Part shown: in pieces, positions 1 through 6,500 of the stretch
Layout of the letters: the number at the start of each line of letters is the position of its first letter
How positions within the stretch are numbered: position 1 is the stretch's first letter
NCBI GenBank assembly: GCA_017451975.1
Contig: JAFTNI010000006.1
Span: forward strand, 1 to 6,733
Origin: Clostridia bacterium
GTDB taxonomy: Bacteria > Bacillota > Clostridia > Oscillospirales > CAG-272
Reading direction: 5' to 3'
DNA length: 6,733 nt
Made by a program: the position numbers and the translations under genes
The notes under the pieces: generated by a model
Seen by the model: the letters and a program-made list of their open reading frames with translations, nothing else
Database searches by the model: none
What the model was told of the DNA's origin: nothing

Positions 1-1
1 A

Positions 2-631
2 AAGGCTTTGCCCGTGCTTTGCATAAAGAGCGAAGGCACGTGGGTAAAGGGCGTGTTTTCTGAATTTGAAAACAACGCGGAATTCGATGCTTTTGTCGCC
101 GAAAACGGCGGCTTCAGTATAGAGGTATTCTACCTCGACAACTCTACAACGGGAGCAAACAGAGGCATAGTTTGCTCTACGGAATCCATCAGCGGCGATG
201 CAAAGCGCTCCGGCTGGGGAATAGCGGAAAGCGCAAGCGGTGCACCGTACTTTATAACGGGGCACACTGCGGAAAACGAATATTCCAGCGTATATGCGGC
301 TGTGGCTTCGCAAGATGAGTTCGTTCACGTTGTAGGTGTTTACAATGCGGAAACAAAACGCAACGCTATATATGTAAACGGCAAGCTCGTTTCCTCGGAT
401 AGCGCGGCGGGTGCCTTCACTTCCGCAAACAAAACGGAAGCATATGAAGGCTTCAATATGGCAAACGTATTTTATATCGGTGCAGACCCTTCCTCTACCG
501 CGGGGCTTGAAAATAAATGCGATTTCTCCGCGAACGACCTTATGGTTCTCGATATAAAATTCTACAAGGGCGCGCTTACCGAAGCAGAGGTTAAAACCGT
601 TTATGCATCGGGCGCCAGAGTTTTCGAATAA
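2..631 (+). CDS. C-terminal fragment of a surface protein ending in a LamG-like (concanavalin A-like) domain; 5' end outside the window
   Basis: The frame is open from the first complete codon at base 2 to a TAA stop at 629-631, so this is the 3' end of a longer gene. The TTG at base 8 is not a convincing start because no ribosome binding site can lie in front of it. The visible 209 residues resemble a LamG/laminin-type jelly-roll: a strand reading FSIEVFYLDN, then GWGIAES, then the hallmark EFVHVVGVYN followed by AIYVNGKLV, then FYIGAD and a final LMVLDIKFYKGALTEAEV. The same blocks occur in order at the C-terminus of the next gene (YSVEILYVNR, GFGIYEENG, ELVHVIATYY, AIYVNGERTV, LSVVDLKVY), so the two are tandem paralogs, at least over this domain. 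Such domains usually bind glycans or proteins outside the cell. By analogy with its neighbour the missing part may be a lipoprotein enzyme, but this cannot be seen here. Confidence 0.8.
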   Translation, partial: KALPVLCIKSEGTWVKGVFSEFENNAEFDAFVAENGGFSIEVFYLDNSTTGANRGIVCSTESISGDAKRSGWGIAESASGAPYFITGHTAENEYSSVYAAVASQDEFVHVVGVYNAETKRNAIYVNGKLVSSDSAAGAFTSANKTEAYEGFNMANVFYIGADPSSTAGLENKCDFSANDLMVLDIKFYKGALTEAEVKTVYASGARVFE

Positions 632-643
632 AGTAACAACCGA

Positions 644-674
644 TTTTTAAAGGGAACGGCGGTTTCCTTAAAAA
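644..674. terminator. Imperfect A/T-flanked hairpin between the two LamG-domain genes
   Basis: An inverted repeat pairs TTTTTAAAGGGAA (644-656) with TTTCCTTAAAAA (663-674) around a CGGCGG loop: 12 pairs, one G-U and one bulged A. It starts 13 bases after the upstream stop. No T-run follows the right arm, so it is not a textbook intrinsic terminator. It may instead attenuate, process or stabilise the mRNA. The rest of the 69-base gap holds only the next gene's ribosome binding site; I see no convincing promoter, so cotranscription of the two genes is possible. Confidence 0.4.
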
Positions 675-700
675 TAAATTAAACAAGGAGAAAAATTCAG

Positions 701-2992
701 ATGAAAAAGGTGATATCACTTATGCTTGCAGCTACAATGATGTTTGGCATCTGCGCGTGCGGTGACAGTAGCACGACGACAGGCACAAAAGAAACAACCA
801 ACACAACTGCTACCACCGTTACAACAGGCACTTCTGCCACGACGGGCACAACTGCCACAACGGGTACTACCGGCACGACGGGTACGACAGGCACGACGGG
901 TACAACGGCGAACCCCCTTATCGCTCCCGATTCCGAGGGCTTTAACGAAGAAGACATCGTTCTTCAGTTCGCGGCTGTTTCCGACATTCACACACCCACA
1001 AACCCCAACAGAGTTAAAAACGCGCTCAACCAGCTTAAGGAAGCTGCGCTCCTCTACACAGACAAAGGCCTTGACGCCGTTGTTGTAGCAGGCGACCTTA
1101 CAGACTCTTACGGTTCTTCCACGGCTACAGACGACGCTAACCTTGCAACAAAGAAGGCTGAAATCACAGGCCTCAAGGGCGTTTATGAATCTGTTTTCGG
1201 CGAAGTTCCCACAGTTCCCATGGTTTACGCTCTCGGTAACCACGACCACGACTTCCAGAGAACACCCGGTATCCCCGGCAACCTTGAAGTGTTCCTCAAC
1301 ACAATGGGCAACAGAGAAGTTCACACGAAATATGACGTTGCGTGCAGCGACGCTGCACACGGCAGCCGCCATGCTGTTATAGGTAACTACCACTTCCTCT
1401 TCCTCGAACCCATCACGTACAGCTGCGAAGGCGCAGACGATACGGGTGCAAAATACTTCGACGAAACGAAAGCATGGCTCGATGCAGAGCTTAAGGCTAT
1501 TACTGAAGCTAACCCCAACCAGTACGTTTTCGTTGTTACACACCCCATGCTTTACGGCACGGTATACGGCTCTGACCTTCTTACAAGCGGTATCTACTGG
1601 TACACGAAGGATCTCGATGCAGTTCTCGACAAATACCCCCAGGTTGTAACATTCGGCGGTCATCTCCACTTCCCGCTTAACGACGAACGCTCCATTATGC
1701 AGACAGAGTTCACATCTCTCGGCTGCGGCTCCGTTCAGTACATGGCTATTGAAAACGGCGGCTACGATAACATGGCTTCCGCTACTACAATGAACGATAA
1801 GAACCAGGTTTCCTCCGGTTACCTCGTTCAGGTTGACGGCGACGGCAACGTAAGATTTGTTCGTATGGACTTCCAGAACGGTACTACGATCAAAGAGCCC
1901 TTCGTTATCGAAACACCTAAAGCAGACGGCTCTCACCTTGAAAAATACAGCAAGAACCGTGCAGACAAAAACGCGGCTCCCGAGCTTTCCAAAGACGCTA
2001 TCACAATAACAGATAACTCCGACGATAATGCAGCAGATAACCTCGACGTTGCAGTTAAGTTCCTCGCAGGTACAGACGATGACCTTATCCACCACTACCT
2101 TCTCGAAGTAAAGGAAAAGGGCGAAGTTGTTGAATCCCACAAGATTCTTACAGACTACTACCGCCACGGCAAAGTTTCCGATATGAAAGCAGAATATGAC
2201 GTACGCATGACATACGGCTTCTCCCGCGGTGTAAGCTACGACATCTGCCTCATCGCATACGACTACTGGGGTGCTGCGAGCGATACTGTCGTTAAGAAGT
2301 ATGCTCCTGTGCTCGATACGAGCAATGTAACGCTCCCCGAAGCTTTCGTTGATATCGACTTCAACGGCGCTGCCGCTACAGACACAAAGGGCGCTGCAAC
2401 GGTGACGCTTAAGGGCAATGCTACGGTTGCCGAAGGCTCCTATACGTTTGCGGGCACAACGAAAACCCTCACAGGCATCAACATCAAGGGCAACGGCTAC
2501 GGCGAAGTAACGTTCTCCGGCAAAGTAGCCGACCTCTTCAAGAAGGAATATTCCGTAGAAATTCTCTACGTTAACCGTTCCAAAGCCGGCAAGCAGGATA
2601 TCTTCAGCGGCTACAATGCTAAGGGCTTCGGTATTTACGAAGAAAACGGCGCTCCCGCCTTCACAAACAAATTCTCTAAAGAATTCAAGACAGTTGTTGC
2701 AAGAAACGCAACTTCTGCAAACGAGCTCGTTCACGTTATCGCAACGTACTATTCCAGCGGCGCTCTCTTTGCAATCTATGTAAACGGCGAACGCACGGTG
2801 CTCAAATCCTCCGGCTATACTCAGACAGAAAATAACAAATTTGCTATCGGTGCTAACTATGGCGAAGGCACTGTTGGCGCAAGCGCTCAGGACCTTTCCG
2901 TTGTTGACCTCAAGGTTTACAGCTCTAAGTTCAGCCAGGCTCAGGCTCTCGTAAGATACCAGAACCTCGTTAAAGAATACAAAGGCTCATAA
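701..2992 (+). CDS. Lipoprotein calcineurin-like metallophosphoesterase with C-terminal LamG-like domain
   Basis: A 763-residue protein. The ATG is preceded by AAGGAG at 685-690, ten bases upstream. Residues 1-20 form a lipoprotein signal peptide with lipobox I-C-A-C20, so the mature protein should be anchored to the outer face of the membrane. Residues 24-69 are an almost pure Thr/Gly/Ala linker. A metallophosphoesterase domain spans about 85-335 with all family motifs: D95-I-H97, G131-D132-L-T-D135, G179-N-H-D182, H281 (THP), and G320-H321-L-H323. These residues normally bind a di-metal centre that cleaves phosphomonoesters or phosphodiesters. Residues about 430-535 look like a beta-sandwich (fibronectin/Ig-like) linker, an inference from pattern only. 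Residues about 555-763 are LamG-like and match the protein encoded just upstream. The substrate is unknown: extracellular nucleotides, phospholipids or cell-wall phosphates are all possible. Codon use is uniform over the gene and nothing looks broken. Confidence 0.93.
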   Translation: MKKVISLMLAATMMFGICACGDSSTTTGTKETTNTTATTVTTGTSATTGTTATTGTTGTTGTTGTTGTTANPLIAPDSEGFNEEDIVLQFAAVSDIHTPTNPNRVKNALNQLKEAALLYTDKGLDAVVVAGDLTDSYGSSTATDDANLATKKAEITGLKGVYESVFGEVPTVPMVYALGNHDHDFQRTPGIPGNLEVFLNTMGNREVHTKYDVACSDAAHGSRHAVIGNYHFLFLEPITYSCEGADDTGAKYFDETKAWLDAELKAITEANPNQYVFVVTHPMLYGTVYGSDLLTSGIYWYTKDLDAVLDKYPQVVTFGGHLHFPLNDERSIMQTEFTSLGCGSVQYMAIENGGYDNMASATTMNDKNQVSSGYLVQVDGDGNVRFVRMDFQNGTTIKEPFVIETPKADGSHLEKYSKNRADKNAAPELSKDAITITDNSDDNAADNLDVAVKFLAGTDDDLIHHYLLEVKEKGEVVESHKILTDYYRHGKVSDMKAEYDVRMTYGFSRGVSYDICLIAYDYWGAASDTVVKKYAPVLDTSNVTLPEAFVDIDFNGAAATDTKGAATVTLKGNATVAEGSYTFAGTTKTLTGINIKGNGYGEVTFSGKVADLFKKEYSVEILYVNRSKAGKQDIFSGYNAKGFGIYEENGAPAFTNKFSKEFKTVVARNATSANELVHVIATYYSSGALFAIYVNGERTVLKSSGYTQTENNKFAIGANYGEGTVGASAQDLSVVDLKVYSSKFSQAQALVRYQNLVKEYKGS
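770..907 (+). repeat. Thr-rich coding repeat, period 9 bases (T-T-G units)
   Basis: This stretch encodes residues 24-69 of the metallophosphoesterase lipoprotein. From about 836 on it is made of 9-base units encoding Thr-Thr-Gly (variants of ACGACGGGT and ACAGGCACG). Such in-frame repeats can gain or lose units by slippage without shifting the frame. The protein segment is probably an extended, possibly glycosylated, spacer lifting the enzyme off the membrane; that role is inference. Confidence 0.8.
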
Positions 2993-2999
2993 AGCCAAT

Positions 3000-3033
3000 A
3001 AAAAATGCAGTCACTTTTGTGACTGCATTTTTT
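3000..3033. terminator. Strong bidirectional intrinsic terminator
   Basis: TGCAGTCAC (3006-3014) pairs perfectly with GTGACTGCA (3019-3027) around a TTTT loop. The stem is flanked by A6 on the left (3000-3005) and T6 on the right (3028-3033), so both strands produce a stem followed by a U-run. It starts 8 bases after the plus-strand stop codon and lies 28 bases beyond the stop of the converging minus-strand gene, so it can end transcription from both sides. Confidence 0.95.
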
Positions 3034-3060
3034 ATAACACAGGAAATTGAGCAAGCGTGA

Positions 3061-3366
3061 TTACCTTACGCTTGTGCTGCCGCCGGGCGCCGTGCCCACA
3101 ACGGTGGAAGACGCCGTGCTGCCGGGAAGGGTGCCGTTTTGAGAGCTTTCCGAGGCGGTGGTGCCGCCCGTTTCCGTCGGGTGGGAATTTACCGTGCCTG
3201 TGGTGGAACGCGAGCCTGAGGTTGTCATTTCGCTTTTGCGCGTGGTGGTGTTTTGCGTAGAAGTGGTGGGCGTTGTTATGGGCGCGGTAGTTTTTTTGCT
3301 TTTGCCGCAGGCGAAAAGCGCGCACACGAGAACAAGCGCGAAAAATATAGCAAGAATTTTCTTCAT
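3061..3366 (-). CDS. Small Thr/Ser-rich lipoprotein of unknown function
   Basis: A 101-residue protein. The frame extends further upstream, but the ATG at 3366 is the right start. It sits six bases after AAGGAG (plus-strand 3373-3378) and begins a clean lipoprotein signal, MKKILAIFF followed by a hydrophobic core and lipobox L-F-A-C20. The remaining 81 residues are about half Thr plus Ser (24 Thr, 15 Ser), with Gly, Pro and Ala, and contain no recognisable fold. This is the same design as the N-terminus of the metallophosphoesterase lipoprotein (signal, CG, Thr-rich linker) but with no domain attached. It could be a real small surface protein, perhaps O-glycosylated, or the remnant of a larger lipoprotein that lost its domain. 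It converges on the upstream genes and shares their terminator. I do not recognise a family. Confidence 0.75.
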   Translation of the reverse strand: MKKILAIFFALVLVCALFACGKSKKTTAPITTPTTSTQNTTTRKSEMTTSGSRSTTGTVNSHPTETGGTTASESSQNGTLPGSTASSTVVGTAPGGSTSVR

Positions 3367-3399
3367 AAGCTTCTCCTTGATTTTAATTGCAAAGGTGAA

Positions 3400-3405
3400 A
3401 TTATA
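3400..3405 (-). promoter_or_regulatory. Candidate -10 box for the small lipoprotein gene
   Basis: The minus strand reads a perfect TATAAT here, 34 bases upstream of the ATG at 3366, which would give a 5' UTR of roughly 25-30 bases. No good -35 box lies 16-19 bases further upstream; the candidates there are CGCGAA-like. The surrounding sequence is AT-rich, so a chance match is possible. Confidence 0.4.
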
Positions 3406-3489
3406 AAAATGCACGCTTATTTTTCGCGTTCCGCAAAAATAATTTTCATTATTCCGCGGTGTAAATTTTGGCAAAATTCAAATTCCCGC

Positions 3490-3518
3490 TTGACAATGCC
3501 CGAAAGAAGTGATATCAT
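3490..3518 (+). promoter_or_regulatory. Sigma-A promoter of the thrS T-box transcript
   Basis: A perfect -35 box TTGACA (3490-3495), a 17-base spacer and a -10 box TATCAT (3513-3518, five of six matches) predict transcription starting near 3524-3526, immediately ahead of the T-box leader. It points away from the small lipoprotein gene, so the two genes are divergent and the space between them holds both promoters. Confidence 0.88.
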
Positions 3519-3524
3519 ATTTAC

Positions 3525-3748
3525 AAAGCAACGAAGCAAGACAAGCTTTGCGTTTTCCGCGGCAAGAGAAAAGGGCATTTTGGTGGAAGCCCTTACGTAT
3601 GGGGGCGCGAAAGTACCGCTTGCCAGCCGCGCGCAGGAAATGGCGCGCCGCGTGCGCCCGTTACAGCGCAAAAATGAGTTAAAATTTTGAGTGGAACCGT
3701 GCATACCGCACCTCAAAAGGCGTTTTACGCCCTTTTGAGGTGTTTTTT
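3525..3748 (+). ncRNA. T-box riboswitch leader, threonine-specific, controlling thrS
   Basis: T-box leaders bind uncharged tRNA: a specifier codon pairs with the anticodon and a bulge pairs with the tRNA 3' end, favouring an antiterminator over a terminator. Stem I apex: AAGGGC (3571-3576) pairs with GCCCTT (3589-3594) around a loop with the typical GGTGgAA. Specifier: the segment GCGAAAGTACCGC places ACC (Thr) at 3615-3617, complementary to tRNA-Thr(GGU); CAAGC (3542-3546) with GCTTG (3618-3622) can close the specifier loop. A GC-rich stem at 3629-3648 fits a middle stem. Antiterminator: TTTTGAG (3685-3691), bulge TGGAACC (3692-3698), GTGC (3699-3702), loop ATACC, GCAC (3708-3711), CTCAAAA (3712-3718), with both helices perfect. 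TGGA predicts a tRNA ending UCCA, thus discriminator U73. The gene downstream is thrS, agreeing with the specifier. The 5' end is inferred from the promoter. Confidence 0.93.
3709..3748 (+). terminator. T-box-controlled terminator upstream of thrS
   Basis: CACCTCAAAAGGCG (3709-3722) pairs with CGCCCTTTTGAGGTG (3728-3742) around a TTTTA loop with one bulged G, followed by T6 (3743-3748). Its left arm contains GCAC (3708-3711) and CTCAAAA (3712-3718), the same bases the antiterminator uses, so the two folds are mutually exclusive. This is the regulatory switch itself. Confidence 0.93.
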
Positions 3749-3843
3749 GATTTTCTAAAAAGGTAGGGGAGAGGCTTGCTCCTCCCGAAAAAGCACAAAA
3801 ATCCACCCTGAGCAACGTAAATTAAACAAAGGAGAATAAATAT

Positions 3844-5772
3844 ATGGTTATTTCTTTCGGTGAAAACAAATTCACTTTTGAAGCCCCCGTTACCGTTTAT
3901 GAAGCGGCGCAGGCGGCAGGGCTTATTTCCCGCGAGGTGCTTTGCGCCCGCGTAGGCGGCGAGGTTTGCGAGCTTACGCTCACGCTTACCGAGGATGCTG
4001 AAGTAGAACTTCTCACCTTCGCGCAGACAGACGGCAAGAAGGTTTTCTGGCACACGGCAAGCCACATTCTTGCTCAGGCGGTTAAACGCCTCTACCCCGA
4101 AACGAAGCTTACAATAGGGCCGGCGGTAGATAACGGCTTCTACTACGACTTCGACAGCGAGGTTTCCTTCACGCCCGAAATTCTTACGAAAATAGAAGCG
4201 GAAATGAAGAAAATAGTAAAAGAAAACCTCAAGCTCGAGCGCTATACGCTCCCGCGCGAGCAGGCAGTTAAATTCATGGAGGAAAAGGGCGAGCCCTATA
4301 AGGTTGCGCTTATTGCAAGAGTGCCCGAGGGCGCCGACATTTCCTTCTATAAGCAGGGCGAGTTTACCGACCTCTGCGCAGGCCCCCACCTCTTTTCCAC
4401 GGGCGCTGTAAAAGCGTTTAAGCTCACACAGTGCACGGGCGCATATTGGGAGGGAGATTCCAAGAATAAGATGCTTCAGCGCGTTTACGGCGTTGCATTC
4501 CCCGCAAAAGACCAGCTCCAGGCTCACCTCGCTATGCTCGAGGAAGCAAAGAAGCGCGACCACAATAAGCTCGGCCGCGAGCTTGAGCTCTTCACAACGG
4601 TAGATAGCATCGGCCAGGGCTTGCCCATTATCCTTCCCAAGGGCGTAACGGTTATGCAGACGCTCCAGAGATGGGTAGAGGACGAAGAAGCGCGCCGCGG
4701 CTACGTCCGCACGAAAACACCCCTTATGGCAAAGCGCGAGCTCTATAAAATTTCCGGCCACTGGGACCATTACCTCGACGGTATGTTCATTCTCGGCGAC
4801 CCCTACGACGAAACGAAAGAGTGCTTTGCGCTCCGCCCCATGACTTGCCCCTTCCAGTACCAGGCGTACCTCAACAAAAAGCGCTCCTACCGCGAGCTCC
4901 CCATGCGCCTTGGCGAAACATCTACGCTTTTCCGCAACGAGGATAGCGGCGAAATGCACGGCCTTATCCGCGTGCGTCAGTTCACAATTTCCGAGGGTCA
5001 CCTCGTTCTTCGCCCCGACCAGCTCGAAGAAGAGTTCAAGGGCTGCCTTGAGCTTGCGAAGTACTGCCTCGATACGGTAGGCCTTCTTGAAGATTGCACG
5101 TTCCGCTTCTCTCAGTGGGACCCCAACAACACCGCTAAATACGAAGGCACACCCGAGCAGTGGGCAGAAGCGCAGGGAATTATGAAAGAAATTCTCGATA
5201 AGCTCGAAGTTAAGTACGAAATCGGCATCGATGAAGCCGCTTTCTACGGCCCGAAGCTCGATATCCAGTGCAAGAACGTGTACGGAAAAGAAGATACCAT
5301 CGTTACAATTCAGATAGATATGCTTCTCGCCGCGAAATTCGGTATGTACTACACAGATAAAGATAACCAGCAGAAGCTGCCCTACATCATTCACCGCACG
5401 TCGCTTGGCTGCTACGAGCGCACGCTCGCGCTTCTTATAGAGAAGTATGCAGGCGCGTTCCCGCTTTGGCTTGCGCCCACGCAGGTTAAAGTTCTTCCCG
5501 TTTCCGAAACGTACAACGATTATGCCGAAAAGGTTGGCGCGGCGCTCACGTCTGCGGGCCTTCGCGCAGAGGTTGACTACAGAAACGAAAAAATCGGCTT
5601 CAAAATCCGTGAAGCTCAGCTTTCCAAGGTGCCCTATATGCTTATAGTTGGCGAAAAAGAAGCCGAAACAGGCGACGTTTCCGTTCGCGCAAGAAACGGC
5701 AGCACAGAAACGATGAGCCTTGAAGCGTTCACAGAAAAAGCAGTGCGCGAAAACGCAGAAAAAACAAGATAA
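3844..5772 (+). CDS. thrS: Threonyl-tRNA synthetase
   Basis: Class II enzyme that activates threonine with ATP and attaches it to tRNA-Thr in the cytoplasm. The 642 residues match the usual bacterial length. ATG follows AAAGGAG (3828-3834) by nine bases. Domains: TGS at about 1-60. Editing domain at about 65-220, with H70-x3-H74 and C178-A-G-P-H182, the four residues that hydrolyse mischarged Ser-tRNA. Catalytic core at about 240-535, with zinc ligands C335 (MTCP), H386 (SEGH) and H517 (IIHR), motif 2 FRNE around R364, and motif 3 R526 in CYERTLALLIE. Anticodon-binding domain at about 545-635, starting LAPTQVKVLPV. All key residues are present, so the enzyme should charge and edit. The stretch DTIVTIQID and RTSLGCYERT differ from the E. 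coli-type wording but fit my recollection of clostridial enzymes. Expression is governed by the threonine T-box directly upstream; no partner gene shares the transcript with certainty. Confidence 0.98.
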   Translation: MVISFGENKFTFEAPVTVYEAAQAAGLISREVLCARVGGEVCELTLTLTEDAEVELLTFAQTDGKKVFWHTASHILAQAVKRLYPETKLTIGPAVDNGFYYDFDSEVSFTPEILTKIEAEMKKIVKENLKLERYTLPREQAVKFMEEKGEPYKVALIARVPEGADISFYKQGEFTDLCAGPHLFSTGAVKAFKLTQCTGAYWEGDSKNKMLQRVYGVAFPAKDQLQAHLAMLEEAKKRDHNKLGRELELFTTVDSIGQGLPIILPKGVTVMQTLQRWVEDEEARRGYVRTKTPLMAKRELYKISGHWDHYLDGMFILGDPYDETKECFALRPMTCPFQYQAYLNKKRSYRELPMRLGETSTLFRNEDSGEMHGLIRVRQFTISEGHLVLRPDQLEEEFKGCLELAKYCLDTVGLLEDCTFRFSQWDPNNTAKYEGTPEQWAEAQGIMKEILDKLEVKYEIGIDEAAFYGPKLDIQCKNVYGKEDTIVTIQIDMLLAAKFGMYYTDKDNQQKLPYIIHRTSLGCYERTLALLIEKYAGAFPLWLAPTQVKVLPVSETYNDYAEKVGAALTSAGLRAEVDYRNEKIGFKIREAQLSKVPYMLIVGEKEAETGDVSVRARNGSTETMSLEAFTEKAVRENAEKTR

Positions 5773-5775
5773 CCG

Positions 5776-5797
5776 TACTTTTCTTGAAAGAAAAGTA
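5776..5797. repeat. Perfect palindromic hairpin after thrS, probable dispersed intergenic repeat
   Basis: TACTTTTCTT (5776-5785) is the exact reverse complement of AAGAAAAGTA (5788-5797), separated by GA; the RNA could fold as nine pairs with a four-base loop. It begins three bases after the thrS stop, so it may end or protect the thrS mRNA, but no T-run follows it. The wording, continuing into GGCAAAAGAACTT, resembles a repeat I recall between genes in many bacterial genomes. That is memory, not a search. Confidence 0.55.
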
Positions 5798-5876
5798 GGC
5801 AAAAGAACTTCCGTAAAGGGCAAAGACGTTTGCTGTGGCGAAAACGGCAACCTGTGAAAAATAAACAGAGGGAAAC

Positions 5877-5905
5877 GTAGGGGCGAACTGTGTTCGCCCG
5901 CCCCC
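5877..5905. repeat. GC-rich palindrome GTAGGGGCGAAC...GTTCGCCC, probable dispersed intergenic repeat
   Basis: GGGCGAAC (5881-5888) pairs exactly with GTTCGCCC (5892-5899) around a TGT loop, preceded by GTAG and followed by GCC and a C-run. It lies 35 bases ahead of the Nudix start codon and its base composition differs from the AT-rich hairpin at 5776. The pattern resembles a short palindromic repeat family I recall from clostridial intergenic regions. Together with 5776-5797 it fills most of the 167-base gap between thrS and the Nudix gene, where I see no convincing promoter. Confidence 0.55.
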
Positions 5906-5939
5906 CGCAAAACGGATTACAAGCGAGTGGAGAGCGCAA

Positions 5940-6410
5940 ATGAGAAAAACCAGAACCGAAATTGTCAATATGATAATGATAGAGAACAAAAGCACGGGCA
6001 AGGTGCTTGTGCTGGACCGCGTTGCCTCCTCCTGGGCGGGGCTCACCTTCCCGGGCGGCCACGTTGAATGGGGCGAATCTTTCCTTGCTTCTGCCGTGCG
6101 CGAAGCGAAGGAGGAAACGGGGCTCGACGTTAAAAAGCTCGTGCCCTGCGGCGTTGTGCACTGGGCAAACAAGCGCGGCGGCGAAACATACCTCGAATTC
6201 CTTTATAAAACGAACGATTTCTACGGTGTTATAACAGAAAAGACCGTGGAGGGAAGCGTTAAATGGATGACGCGCGCAGAGCTTGAAAGCTCGGGCAGGC
6301 TTTCGCCCAATTTCGAGCATTACCTGCCCATGTTTTTCGATGGCAAATACAGCGAGCTGTTTTTCGAGTGGGACGGCGAAAGCTGGACGGCTGAGCCGCA
6401 TTATCTTTGA
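5940..6410 (+). CDS. Nudix hydrolase, MutT / 8-oxo-dGTP diphosphatase-like
   Basis: A 156-residue cytoplasmic enzyme. ATG follows GGAG (5929-5932) by seven bases. The Nudix box GX5EX7REUXEEXGU is complete at G40 to L62: G40, E46, R54, E55, E58, E59 and G61. It binds the Mg ions and cleaves a nucleoside diphosphate linked to another group. Upstream residues LTFPGGHVEWGE and the downstream KWMTRAELESS strand-helix are typical of the MutT-like branch often annotated as 8-oxo-dGTP diphosphatase in Bacillota. The exact substrate cannot be read from the sequence. Two dispersed-repeat-like palindromes separate it from thrS; no separate promoter is evident, so readthrough from thrS is possible. The stop codon is built into the following hairpin. 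Confidence 0.92.
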   Translation: MRKTRTEIVNMIMIENKSTGKVLVLDRVASSWAGLTFPGGHVEWGESFLASAVREAKEETGLDVKKLVPCGVVHWANKRGGETYLEFLYKTNDFYGVITEKTVEGSVKWMTRAELESSGRLSPNFEHYLPMFFDGKYSELFFEWDGESWTAEPHYL

Positions 6411-6438
6411 TTTTCGCAAAAAAGATTTTGCAAAAATC
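6409..6438. terminator. Hairpin overlapping the Nudix stop codon, possible terminator
   Basis: GATTTTCGCAAAA (6409-6421) pairs with TTTTGCAAAAATC (6426-6438) around an AAGA loop: 12 of 13 positions pair, with one C-A mismatch. No T-run follows, and the -35 box of the next promoter begins two bases later. It probably separates the Nudix transcript from the tRNA-region transcript. Confidence 0.45.
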
Positions 6439-6439
6439 A

Positions 6440-6468
6440 TTGACAAACAGAATATAATATGTTATAAT
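6440..6468 (+). promoter_or_regulatory. Perfect consensus extended -10 sigma-A promoter
   Basis: TTGACA (6440-6445), a spacer of exactly 17 bases, and TATAAT (6463-6468), with TG (6460-6461) one base ahead of the -10 box giving an extended -10. The predicted start is near 6475. This degree of match is typical of stable-RNA genes and fits the tRNA-like sequences downstream. Confidence 0.93.
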
Positions 6469-6471
6469 AAC

Positions 6472-6495
6472 AACCGCATTGCAACAAATGCGGTT
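6472..6495 (+). other. Leader hairpin between the promoter and the tRNA-like sequence
   Basis: AACCGCATT (6472-6480) and AATGCGGTT (6487-6495) are perfect reverse complements around GCAACA. It covers the predicted transcription start and ends five bases before the tRNA 5' half. It could be a 5' leader structure removed by RNase P, or an operator; the sequence does not decide. Confidence 0.5.
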
Positions 6496-6500
6496 AATAT

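Noticed and set aside
716..2734. 672-residue open frame on the minus strand opposite the metallophosphoesterase gene
   Set aside because: It is Cys/Val-rich, has no recognisable domain and lies wholly opposite a gene with full catalytic motifs. It stays open because the sense gene rarely uses codons whose complement is a stop.
3367..3474. Upstream extension of the small lipoprotein by 36 residues
   Set aside because: The ATG at 3366 has an ideal ribosome binding site and begins a signal peptide; the extension would bury the signal and has no binding site.
3768..3787. Hairpin between the T-box terminator and thrS ribosome binding site as a second regulatory element
   Set aside because: GGGGAG and CTCCTC pair only with a G-U and have no T-run or overlap with the ribosome binding site; it is too weak to support a separate function.
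3679..5910. 743-residue open frame on the minus strand opposite thrS
   Set aside because: A shadow of thrS codon bias. It has no domain, and it runs through the T-box terminator and intergenic repeats.
5634..6446. 270-residue minus-strand frame opposite the Nudix gene
   Set aside because: It covers the end of thrS, two palindromes and the Nudix gene antisense, with no domain or start signal.
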